DNA of 5,701 nucleotides from Bacteroidia bacterium (GCA_025996865.1 BNTV01000197.1:1-5701); one strand, 5' to 3'; numbered from the stretch's first letter, positions 1 to 5,540 are shown. Numbers and translations are program-made. Notes: generated from the sequence alone by a model not told the origin.

Positions 1-77
1 CTTTTTCCTGTCTTGAAGCCTGAGTCCAACGCTTGGCGTTGCTCTGGCGTTAATTGTGGTGTATTGACTCGTCCCAT
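1..77 (-). CDS. IS630-like transposase, N-terminal fragment (runs off window)
   Basis: Read on the minus strand from the ATG at 77-75, the frame gives 25 codons and then leaves the window. The peptide begins MGRVNTPQLTPEQRQALDSG, which resembles the start of Bacteroidota IS630-family transposases, where this segment leads into the helix-turn-helix that binds the element's ends. The DDE catalytic domain lies outside the window. The ATG is preceded within 6 nt by a -7 promoter box (84-91), which supports this start. The gene points away from the deaminase gene it interrupts. The family call rests on a short N-terminal motif only, so another helix-turn-helix transposase family remains possible. 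Confidence 0.6.
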   Translation of the reverse strand, partial: MGRVNTPQLTPEQRQALDSGFKTGK

Positions 78-83
78 AGGGCA

Positions 84-91
84 CAAAGATA
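84..91 (-). promoter_or_regulatory. Bacteroidota -7 promoter box of the IS630-like transposase
   Basis: The minus strand reads TATCTTTG, an exact match to the Bacteroidota -7 consensus TAnnTTTG. Only six bases separate the box from the ATG at 77. Since transcription starts a few bases after the box, the mRNA would be leaderless or nearly so. No clear TTG-type -33 element is seen about 19 bp upstream; that position is AT-rich and lies near or in the inferred terminus. Confidence 0.6.
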
Positions 92-118
92 CAACTTTTT
101 TATAAATTAATTTTTAGC

Positions 119-187
119 ACATACTTATATAATTTTCTTCAACCAAACTGGCAACCATTTGAAGTCATTAAAGCCAGTGACATTATT
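119..187 (+). pseudogene. Orphaned upstream coding sequence of the deaminase gene
   Basis: These 23 codons are in the same frame as the gene at 188 and contain no stop back to the TAG at 116-118. They also contain no usable start codon. They translate to a segment ending NWQPFEVIKASDIIV, which runs smoothly into the start of the next entry (LFVLLNTFESFLKAFERTG) and looks like protein rather than chance readthrough. I infer that the authentic gene extended further left and that the start at 188 is only the first in-frame start left after insertion of the IS630-like element. The first few codons (119 to about 130) could belong to the element instead. Confidence 0.6.
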
Positions 188-1732
188 GTGCTATTTGTCT
201 TACTAAATACATTTGAATCTTTTTTAAAAGCTTTTGAAAGAACAGGTCAAAAAGCAAAGGGGCAAAGTTCCGGTGAAAAAGACATGTTAAAAAAAATCGA
301 AGACGATTATAAAGAATGGAGTGAAAAAGCTAAAGCGATTGATGAATTGCTTAGCAAAAAAGGGGAAATTAATTTAAAAGAATTATCAACGGATGATAAA
401 AATAAGATAGAAGAACTTAAATCTTTCATCTTTGATAAAATACCAAAAATCCGAGAAAAGATAGAAGAAACAATAAGTCGAAAATTAACTATGGAGTTGC
501 AATTGTGGGGAGATAATATTCGTAAATATAATTCATCCATACAAGAAGACACAATTGCCTCTAATGCTCCATCTGCTTTAGCAGAAATGATTAACAAGAT
601 TATCAAATTATTACGTGCGCTAAATAATTCGGAAAGTAAACCAACTCTTGTCATGATTGATGCCTTACGAAATCCTTATGAAATTTTGTATTTTCGAGAG
701 AGGTATTCTTCTTTCTATCTGATGTCAGTAAACACAACAGAACAAATAAGGAAAGATAATCTACATAAATTGGATTATAAAGATACGGATATTAAAATTT
801 TAGATGAAAAAGAACATCCAGCAAAAAGCAAGGATATTGAATCTTCCTTTTATAGCCAAGATATTGAAAGATGTGTGGAATTGTCTGATATATTGGTAGT
901 ACATAATGGACAAAAAGTTGAAGAAAATGTTGATTTAAAAAAACAAATCATCAAATATATTGCACTAATGAAACATCCGGGTTTAATTCCACCATCGCCA
1001 CAAGAAAGAGTAATGCAAATCGCTTTTACTGCAAAATTAAATTCAGGATGTATTTCCAGGCAAGTAGGTGCTGCGGTAACAGATGAACATTTTTCAATAA
1101 AATCAATAGGATGGAATACTGTTCCCGAAGGACAAACGCCCTGCTCTTTAAGAAGTTTTGAAGACCTTTATTCTCGTTCTGATTTGAATGCTTTTAGTAA
1201 TTTTGAAAAATCAAATTCTGATTTTAGACGTGTCATTGACAGTTTTCATCTTCAATATGATACTAAACAAGAATCTTCAAAATTTAGAGAAAAAGGTCAT
1301 ACTCTCTCTTTCTGTTTTAAGGATTTTTATACAGTATATAAAGGGGAAAAGAATCAAGTGCATACACGTTCACTTCATGCAGAAGAAAATGCCTTTTTAC
1401 AATTAGTAAAATATGGTGCAAAAGGAATAAAAGGAGGCAAATTATTTACAACAGCAAGTCCCTGTGAATTGTGTGCAAAAAAAGCATATCAATTAGGTAT
1501 CAAAGAAATATATTATATAGATGCTTATCCTGGCATCTCTATGGAACATATTTTAGATTGCGGTGATAATAAACCTCAGGTCTTTTTATTTCAGGGTGCA
1601 ATAGGACGGGCTTATGATAGTCTTTATAATCCACTAATGTCATACAAAGATGAAATAGCTTATTTAACAGGAGTAAAGATAAAGGATAAAAGTTCAGTAA
1701 AGAAGCAACCAGAGGGTAAACAGGAAAATTAA
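188..1732 (+). CDS. AvcD/DCD-type anti-phage deoxycytidylate deaminase, 5'-disrupted
   Basis: The C-terminal half is a zinc-dependent dCMP/dCTP deaminase domain. It has a conserved entry segment at residues 286-294 (SGCISRQVG), then H397-A-E399 with the catalytic glutamate, and P425-C426-E-L-C429, giving the three zinc ligands. Residues 154-176 (LVMIDALRNPYEI...) match the 'VIDGIRNPxE' segment of the N-terminal P-loop kinase-like domain. A charged, probably helical stretch lies at about 20-100. In AvcD/DCD defence proteins, deamination of dCTP/dCMP to dUTP/dUMP drains the pyrimidine nucleotides a phage needs. Here the Walker A loop and native start are missing, cut off by the IS630-like element, although 514 codons remain open, so damage is probably recent. 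The GTG at 188 is a default start; an ATG at 284 (residue 33) is an alternative, and no ribosome binding site decides between them. A 112-codon gene follows after 12 nt. Family assignment is strong; activity is uncertain. Confidence 0.85.
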   Translation: MLFVLLNTFESFLKAFERTGQKAKGQSSGEKDMLKKIEDDYKEWSEKAKAIDELLSKKGEINLKELSTDDKNKIEELKSFIFDKIPKIREKIEETISRKLTMELQLWGDNIRKYNSSIQEDTIASNAPSALAEMINKIIKLLRALNNSESKPTLVMIDALRNPYEILYFRERYSSFYLMSVNTTEQIRKDNLHKLDYKDTDIKILDEKEHPAKSKDIESSFYSQDIERCVELSDILVVHNGQKVEENVDLKKQIIKYIALMKHPGLIPPSPQERVMQIAFTAKLNSGCISRQVGAAVTDEHFSIKSIGWNTVPEGQTPCSLRSFEDLYSRSDLNAFSNFEKSNSDFRRVIDSFHLQYDTKQESSKFREKGHTLSFCFKDFYTVYKGEKNQVHTRSLHAEENAFLQLVKYGAKGIKGGKLFTTASPCELCAKKAYQLGIKEIYYIDAYPGISMEHILDCGDNKPQVFLFQGAIGRAYDSLYNPLMSYKDEIAYLTGVKIKDKSSVKKQPEGKQEN

Positions 1733-1744
1733 TCTAAAATAGCA

Positions 1745-2083
1745 ATGGCAATATATATAAAAACGAAAATTGATTTAGTTGAAGAAATAATTAAAAAAAT
1801 TGATTCAAATATTATTTCAACATGGTCTTATGATGAAGATAATGATTTTACTTATGAGGCAGATCAATGGTGTAATCGCGCATGGATGTCTGAAAAAGGC
1901 AATGACAATGCTGCTTATACATTCGGTATTATCGGTAGAAGAGATAGACCTATAAAGACAACCGAATATGCTATTTTTCATTCACGATTTGCAGAGATGC
2001 TATTAGAGCACTTTGACCATGATATTGAAGATATTCGAATAACTTCTATGCCTGTACTAGAAATAGATATTATTAATCCATAG
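1745..2083 (+). CDS. Small conserved-looking protein of unknown function, downstream of the deaminase
   Basis: This 112-residue protein has no signal peptide or membrane segment, so it is probably cytosolic. I cannot assign a function. It starts with a helical segment (residues 8-20), followed by an aromatic, acidic block TWSYDEDNDFTYEADQW (about 26-42) and a later block EYAIFHSRFAEMLLEHFDHD (about 74-93). The pattern of W, D, H and F residues is typical of a conserved compact fold; I have a vague memory of similar unnamed small proteins but cannot name a family. The ATG lies 12 nt after the deaminase stop on the same strand, with the same AT-rich composition, so the two were probably one transcript. 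That makes it a candidate accessory or restraint factor for the deaminase, by inference from position only. No terminator is evident after it. Confidence 0.7.
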   Translation: MAIYIKTKIDLVEEIIKKIDSNIISTWSYDEDNDFTYEADQWCNRAWMSEKGNDNAAYTFGIIGRRDRPIKTTEYAIFHSRFAEMLLEHFDHDIEDIRITSMPVLEIDIINP

Positions 2084-2215
2084 CTCCACTTAATTTAGGT
2101 AGCCTATGAAGTTCTGGCAAATTGCCTCTGTTTTTCTGCGTAATTGATTGGTGGATTTCTCGAATGGGAATTTAAAGTTACAACGCGGGAAAAATTAGCC
2201 AAATAGAATACTTTC

Positions 2216-2227
2216 GTAAACGTTTAC
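2216..2227. promoter_or_regulatory. Perfect 12-bp palindrome, operator-like
   Basis: The sequence GTAAACGTTTAC is its own reverse complement. The AAACGTTT core is similar to operators of LacI/GalR-type regulators, but no such regulator is in the window and no promoter box is seen beside it. It may therefore be an orphaned site or a chance palindrome within old coding sequence. Confidence 0.25.
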
Positions 2228-2278
2228 TTTCAAAACAATATCGACTTCAGAGATATTTACCCCTTATGGGTCAAGATA

Positions 2279-2315
2279 GTTGATTGCAGCAAAATCCCAT
2301 TTTGCAGTAATCAAC
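2279..2315. repeat. Long imperfect hairpin
   Basis: GTTGATT (2279-2285) pairs with AATCAAC (2309-2315), and GCAAAAT (2289-2295) pairs with ATTTTGC (2299-2305) around a CCC loop. Between the two arms lie one C-G pair, one G-T pair and one A-A mismatch, so 16 of 17 stem positions pair (one as a wobble on the plus strand). No T-run follows on either strand, so it is not an intrinsic terminator. It overlaps the minus-strand scrap ending at 2264 and might be accidental there; otherwise it could be a DNA hairpin recognised by a mobile element. Confidence 0.5.
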
Positions 2316-2338
2316 ACATCTTGCCATTTGCCAACGTT

Positions 2339-2366
2339 GCAAATAAAACCTGTCCGAAAAGGACAG
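2339..2366 (-). terminator. Possible intrinsic terminator (minus strand)
   Basis: On the minus strand, CTGTCC, a TTTTC loop and GGACAG (2366-2350) are followed by GTTTTATTTG. The six-pair stem with three G-C pairs and a T-rich tail has the layout of an intrinsic terminator. It would sit downstream of the minus-strand recombinase remnant. The short stem, interrupted T-run and overlap with a small open frame keep confidence low. Confidence 0.3.
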
Positions 2367-2418
2367 AGATTTCTTCCTGTTGTATTGAGGTACTGATTTG
2401 CTAAAGTCATTCAATTGT

Positions 2419-2699
2419 TCAATCAATCCATCTGCAAATTCTCGAAGCGTGGGAGTTTTTTGTTTCTTTTTCGTTTCCCGGGTGATTTACATAATCTACT
2501 GACTTGTTATTTTCTGCGAATGATATGCCGGTATAACAACTAAAAAGAAAAACATCCCGCACTTTTTCCAATCTTTCGGAAGCAAATTCTTTGCTGTACA
2601 AGGTTTTTAATTCATCCTGTTCCAAATAACTCCGGTCTGATTTTTCAAACTCATTCTGAAATTGGCAAACGGGTCAATGAATACAAAGTTGGAGAAAAT
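2419..2699 (-). pseudogene. Tyrosine recombinase (phage-type integrase) remnant, frameshifted
   Basis: The minus strand encodes FEKSDRSYLEQDELKTLYSK followed by RLEKVRDVFLFSCYTGISFAE, the region where Bacteroidota tyrosine recombinases enter the catalytic domain (usual form 'RLxxVRDIFLFSCYTGLxYADV'). Just upstream, in another frame, FIDPFANF matches the preceding core-binding segment, so a one-base type frameshift lies between about 2640 and 2660. Homology stops near 2512, before the catalytic R-K-H-R-Y residues beyond the first arginine region; the frame then runs in unrelated sequence to 2419. Perhaps 60-70 residues of a roughly 400-residue enzyme survive. It is certainly non-functional. 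It may be the trace of an integrative element that brought in the neighbouring defence gene, which is inference. Confidence 0.7.
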
Positions 2700-3290
2700 C
2701 ATTATCCGCGAAGATGGGGAAGGAATCAACCTGCAAAAATTTTAAGAATCAGCAAAAGCAAGAGCTACCGGAACTGCTGTTGGAAGAAAGATGGAGCATT
2801 GATATTCCTCCGGTTATACCCCAATTGACCAAACACCGGATTGTGGGCAAATATTGCAGTTGCGGATGTCTGGCTAAAGGTCAGGCACCTTCGCATGTAA
2901 AGGGTTTTGTTTCTTATGGCAGCCACCTAAAAGCGACGGTCATTTCAAACCGATAAATTGACATATATTTATTTGGACAAATCCAGAGGAAAAGGGGCAA
3001 TCGACAAACATTTTCCCAATGGACTTCCCAATTCCCGGTTGATAACAGACCGTCATTCCTCCTGTTTTAAGATGGATGTAAAGGGACATCAGATTTGTTT
3101 AGCCCATTTGCTGAGAGAATTAACGTATCTTCACGGGTTGGAGCCTCAAGCATCAAAACTCAAGCAAAAGGTCTCCGGCGGATTCCGACCGGATAGTGGC
3201 GCCGTAATACATTCTATCGCCGATACGGCTAAGAAAAACAAACAATCGCCATTCTTGGCTTTAAAGACTATTGCTCAATATACATAAATC
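2700..3290 (+). mobile_element. Decayed IS66-family element
   Basis: This segment consists almost entirely of pieces of an IS66 transposase gene. The accessory genes (tnpA and tnpB) of complete IS66 elements are absent, and no terminal inverted repeats are recognised at either edge. The left edge meets the integrase remnant near 2700 and the right edge meets TolC coding sequence at about 3288-3300, immediately after the transposase stop. Losing the noncoding end implies that deletions, not simple insertion, made the present borders. Confidence 0.65.
2714..3287 (+). pseudogene. IS66-family transposase (TnpC) with two internal deletions
   Basis: Three parts of the usual transposase of about 500 residues are recognisable in order. 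Positions 2714-2956 encode the zinc-finger-adjacent region (RWSIDIPPVIPQLTKHRI, then CSCGC and a 'SYGSHLKATV' segment). Positions 2958-3150, in a different frame, encode part of the DDE core (LDKSRGKGAIDKHFPNGLPN, then LITDRHSS with the second catalytic aspartate and HQICLAHLLREL). From about 3155 to 3287 comes the C-terminal tail (KQKVSGGFRPDSGA, then SIADTAKKNKQSPFLALKTI). Missing are the segment with the first catalytic aspartate ('DET'), lost near 2950 with a frame change, and the segment with the catalytic glutamate ('ASERAIR'), lost near 3153 without a frame change. The protein cannot transpose. ATG 2714 is an arbitrary in-frame start; the true N-terminus is gone. Confidence 0.8.
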
Positions 3291-3295
3291 GGGAG

Positions 3296-3586
3296 TACCT
3301 GAGTAGTTACGAAAATTTCAACAATCAGGCCGGCCAACTGACGATTGCCGAACAAGCCGACCTGATTGCCGAAAAACGATATTCAACTGCCATAGAAACA
3401 TTTATGACAGGAAAAATCAGCGTGCTGGATTTGAACGACGCCCAAAAATCGAAGGATGAAGCCAAACTGAAACACATCACGGAATTGTACAAATATTGGA
3501 ACTATTATTACAACATCCGTAGCGTAACGCTTTATGATTTCCTGAATCATAGGGAACTGGAAATTGATTTGGGAAAAAACAATTGA
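3296..3586 (+). pseudogene. TolC-family outer membrane efflux protein, C-terminal fragment
   Basis: About 97 codons ending at the TGA 3584-3586 match the last helical hairpin of Bacteroidota TolC-like outer membrane efflux proteins: FNNQAGQLTIAEQADLIAEK, then RYSTAIETFMTGKISVLDLN with DAQKSKDEAK, and the typical end YWNYYYNIRSVTLYDF. In the family this part forms the long periplasmic coiled helices near the C-terminus. The usual protein has roughly 430-480 residues with a signal peptide, so about three quarters, including all export signals, is missing. The frame merges at the left with IS66 sequence, and the ATG at 3404 is internal. The two-component genes immediately downstream suggest this was the end of an export operon controlled by them. 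Confidence 0.8.
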
Positions 3587-3611
3587 AAAATGAAATTTTT
3601 TTTTAGCTTTG
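3583..3611 (+). promoter_or_regulatory. Bacteroidota promoter for the response regulator operon
   Basis: TAGCTTTG at 3604-3611 matches the -7 consensus TAnnTTTG exactly. A TTG at 3583-3585 lies 18 bp upstream, the expected place for the -33 element. Transcription should begin near 3617, which lies downstream of the ATG at 3590 and so favours the ATG at 3662, with a 5' untranslated region of about 45 nt. The -33 part overlaps the TolC stop codon, so the regulator can be expressed independently of the broken gene upstream. Confidence 0.7.
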
Positions 3612-3661
3612 TCAAAAAATTAAATTTATTTGCAAACTACCCAACTTGCATTAAAAAAACA

Positions 3662-5020
3662 ATGATTTTAATTATCGATGATGATGCCGCCGTCCGCTCC
3701 TCACTAAGTTTTCTGCTGAAAAACGCGGGATACGAGCCGGAAACCGCCGCTACACCCGAAGAAGCGTTAAGTGTAGTGCGCAAAATCACGCCCCAGCTGA
3801 TTCTGATGGACATGAATTTCAGTTTGGGAACTTCGGGGCGGGAAGGCATCGAATTACTACAAAAAGTCAAAATTTTTCAACCCGGTACGCCGGTAATCCT
3901 TATCACGGCTTGGGGTTCCATCTCCTTGGCTGTAGAGGGAATGCGATCCGGCGCTTTCGATTTCGTCACCAAACCCTGGAACAACCGGTCGTTATTAAAT
4001 TCCATCCAAACGGCTTTGGCGCTGAATGAACAGAAAAAACAGGCAAACCGGTTTTTCAACCGGACAGATTTTCATTTCGACAAAATTATCGGAAAAAGCA
4101 AAGCCTTAACAGACGTTCTGAATATCGTCGCCCGGATTGCACCCACCAACGCATCTGTCTTAATCACAGGAGAAAGCGGAACCGGAAAGGAACTAATTGC
4201 CGAAGCCATTCACGCCAACAGTCCCCGCGCCAAAGCGCCTTTCGTGAAAGTCAACCTCGGCGGATTGTCGCAAAGCCTCTTCGAAAGCGAGATGTTCGGA
4301 CACAAAAAAGGCGCATTCACAGACGCTTACGCCGACCGCACGGGACGTTTTGAAATGGCAGACAAAGGAACTGTCTTCCTGGACGAAATCGGTGATTTGG
4401 ATCTTTCCTGTCAGGTAAAACTATTACGGGTACTGCAAGACCAAACATTTGAAATTCTGGGCGATAGCCGTCCCCGGAAAGTCGATGTGCGGGTAGTCAG
4501 CGCAACAAATGTCAACCTCAGGGAAAAAATTGCCGACCGGAGTTTCCGTGAAGATTTATTTTACCGCATCAACTTGATAAACATCCATTTGCCCTCCTTG
4601 CGCGAACGCAAAGAAGATATTTCCTTACTGGCAACCCATTTTGCTGAGGAACAAGCGAAAATCAATCAAATGCCTAAGCCTGAATTTACAGCGTCTGCAA
4701 TCACTTATTTGCAATCCCTCCCCTACCCCGGCAACATTCGCGAATTGAAAAATCTGGTGGAACGCACTTCATTGGTTTCCGGAAAATCCATCCTTGACGA
4801 AGCTGATTTTGACAAACAATACACCGGTTCGCAAAACACGCAAGGAAAAACACCCGAAGGATTGACTTTGGACGAATTAGAGAAACATTCTATTTTTCAA
4901 GCATTTGAAAAATTCAATGGAAATATTTCCCATGTCGCAACGGCTTTGGGAATCAGTCGCGCCGCTCTCTATCGCAGAATGAAAAAATACGGTATCCAAC
5001 CCGAAAACCTGAAACCATGA
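3662..5020 (+). CDS. NtrC-family sigma54-dependent response regulator
   Basis: This is a complete 452-residue cytoplasmic transcription activator. Residues 1-115 form the receiver domain, with the acidic pair D6-D7, phospho-acceptor D50, T82 and K104 all present. Residues about 145-375 form the AAA+ domain that contacts sigma54 and remodels its closed complex: Walker A GESGTGKE (170-177), the sigma54-contact loop GAFTDA (217-222), Walker B VFLDE (238-242) and FREDLFYRIN near 295. Residues about 420-446 form the Fis-type helix-turn-helix (ISHVATALGISRAALYRRMK). I chose ATG 3662 over 3590 because the receiver fold starts there and the predicted promoter lies between the two; the extra 24 residues would be a non-homologous extension. 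The stop overlaps the kinase start (ATGA). In Bacteroidota such regulators commonly sit beside TolC-type efflux genes. Its partner kinase is truncated, so it may now be unphosphorylated or depend on another donor. Confidence 0.93.
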   Translation: MILIIDDDAAVRSSLSFLLKNAGYEPETAATPEEALSVVRKITPQLILMDMNFSLGTSGREGIELLQKVKIFQPGTPVILITAWGSISLAVEGMRSGAFDFVTKPWNNRSLLNSIQTALALNEQKKQANRFFNRTDFHFDKIIGKSKALTDVLNIVARIAPTNASVLITGESGTGKELIAEAIHANSPRAKAPFVKVNLGGLSQSLFESEMFGHKKGAFTDAYADRTGRFEMADKGTVFLDEIGDLDLSCQVKLLRVLQDQTFEILGDSRPRKVDVRVVSATNVNLREKIADRSFREDLFYRINLINIHLPSLRERKEDISLLATHFAEEQAKINQMPKPEFTASAITYLQSLPYPGNIRELKNLVERTSLVSGKSILDEADFDKQYTGSQNTQGKTPEGLTLDELEKHSIFQAFEKFNGNISHVATALGISRAALYRRMKKYGIQPENLKP

Positions 5021-5535
5021 AACGGCTCTTTTGGATATTATCCGCTCTGTTACTGTCAATTCCGGCCGTAATTACCTACAAGTTTTTTTACACCAAAACT
5101 TCATTTGGGTGGTTTGCCGGCATCGAAACATTAATTGTCCTGACAGCGGTTTACTTGGTCATTTTTTATCGGCGCATTATCAAACCTTTACAAATCATTG
5201 GAAATGGAATGGAACTGCTGAAAGAACAAGATTTTACATCGCGGCTGCGTAGGGTAGGGCAGTCCGAAGCCGACCGGATTGTAGCTGTTTTCAACAAAAT
5301 GATTCAACAATTGAAAGAAGAACGCCTGCATCTCCGGGAACAAAACCGCTTTCTTGATTTGTTAATCAATGCTTCTCCTTTGGGAGTCATTATCCTTGAT
5401 CTGGACAAAAATGTGATGTCCGTCAATCCCGCCGTATCAAAATTATTAAACATAAATAGTGTCTGCCCGAAAACTCATAAACGCTTCATATACAATTATT
5501 TTTTCGATAAAACACAAATGAATCTTTATTCATAA
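5017..5535 (+). pseudogene. NtrY-like sensor histidine kinase, truncated by an insertion sequence
   Basis: The frame starts with an ATGA overlap with the response regulator, which marks it as the cognate kinase. It shows two membrane helices (about residues 5-25 and 32-51) with only a few residues between them, a HAMP linker (about 52-104, beginning RRIIKPLQIIGNG), a short coiled segment, and the first part of a PAS domain (RFLDLLINASPLGVIILDLD then NPAVSKLLNI). Family-like sequence stops near residue 147. The last ~25 codons, from about 5456 to 5535, read into the insertion sequence and encode nothing recognisable. The histidine phosphotransfer (H-box) and ATP-binding domains are absent, so it cannot autophosphorylate. 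The remainder of the gene may lie beyond the element, outside the window. Confidence 0.85.
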
Positions 5536-5540
5536 AGATT
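5521..5540. repeat. Perfect 9-bp inverted repeat upstream of the transposase promoter
   Basis: AATCTTTAT (5521-5529) and ATAAAGATT (5532-5540) are exact reverse complements separated by TC. The palindrome lies 22 bp before the -7 box, inside the inferred element. It could overlap the -33 region as an operator-like site, or bind transposase at the end of the element. It lacks the G-C content expected of a terminator. Confidence 0.6.

Larger units (their letters stand above)
1..121 (-). mobile_element. End of an IS630-like insertion sequence
   Basis: This is the terminal part of an element whose transposase starts at 77 and reads leftwards. The right boundary is inferred, not seen. The deaminase frame is closed by a TAG at 116-118 and gives family-like sequence soon after, so the junction must lie near 116-130. 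IS630 elements insert at TA dinucleotides, and several TA steps (116, 122, 126, 128) sit here, so the exact end cannot be fixed without the other terminus. The stretch 92-121 is very AT-rich and should contain the terminal repeat. Confidence 0.5.
2084..2418. other. Gene-poor stretch with minus-strand coding-like scraps
   Basis: No intact gene is seen. The minus strand has an ATG frame of 48 codons (2410-2264) ending in KWDFAAINYLDP, and beyond its TAA the same frame continues in protein-like sequence (GVNISEVDIVLKVNVYES) broken by a second TAA. A second minus frame (2486-2271, no start) reads TLREFADGLIEQLNDFSKS. Both look like decayed or frameshifted coding sequence, but I recognise no family. 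The stretch also holds a 12-bp palindrome (2216-2227), a long hairpin (2279-2315) and a terminator-like hairpin (2339-2366), listed separately. Confidence 0.45.

Noticed and set aside
28..42. CAACGC-TTG-GCGTTG inverted repeat
   Set aside because: Only six base pairs and inside transposase codons; most likely coincidental.
307..654. Minus-strand 115-codon open frame inside the deaminase gene
   Set aside because: It is antisense to a gene with clear conserved motifs, and its leucine/serine-rich translation is typical of an antisense shadow.
1188..1406. Plus-strand 72-codon frame inside the deaminase domain
   Set aside because: Alternative frame overlapping the catalytic HAE region; no family features.
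2080..2110. Weak hairpin CATAGCT / AGCCTATG just after the 1745-2083 gene as a terminator
   Set aside because: Needs a bulge and a 15-nt loop and has no following T-run.
3341..3374. Direct repeat of GATTGCCGAA
   Set aside because: Two 10-base copies within TolC coding sequence, explained by similar heptad-like residues; no sign of a repeat array.
3637..4059. Minus-strand frames opposite the receiver domain
   Set aside because: Antisense to well-conserved receiver sequence; no independent signals.
5031..5252. Second plus-strand frame of 73 codons within the kinase start
   Set aside because: Shadow of the kinase frame, which has the ATGA overlap and the membrane and HAMP pattern.
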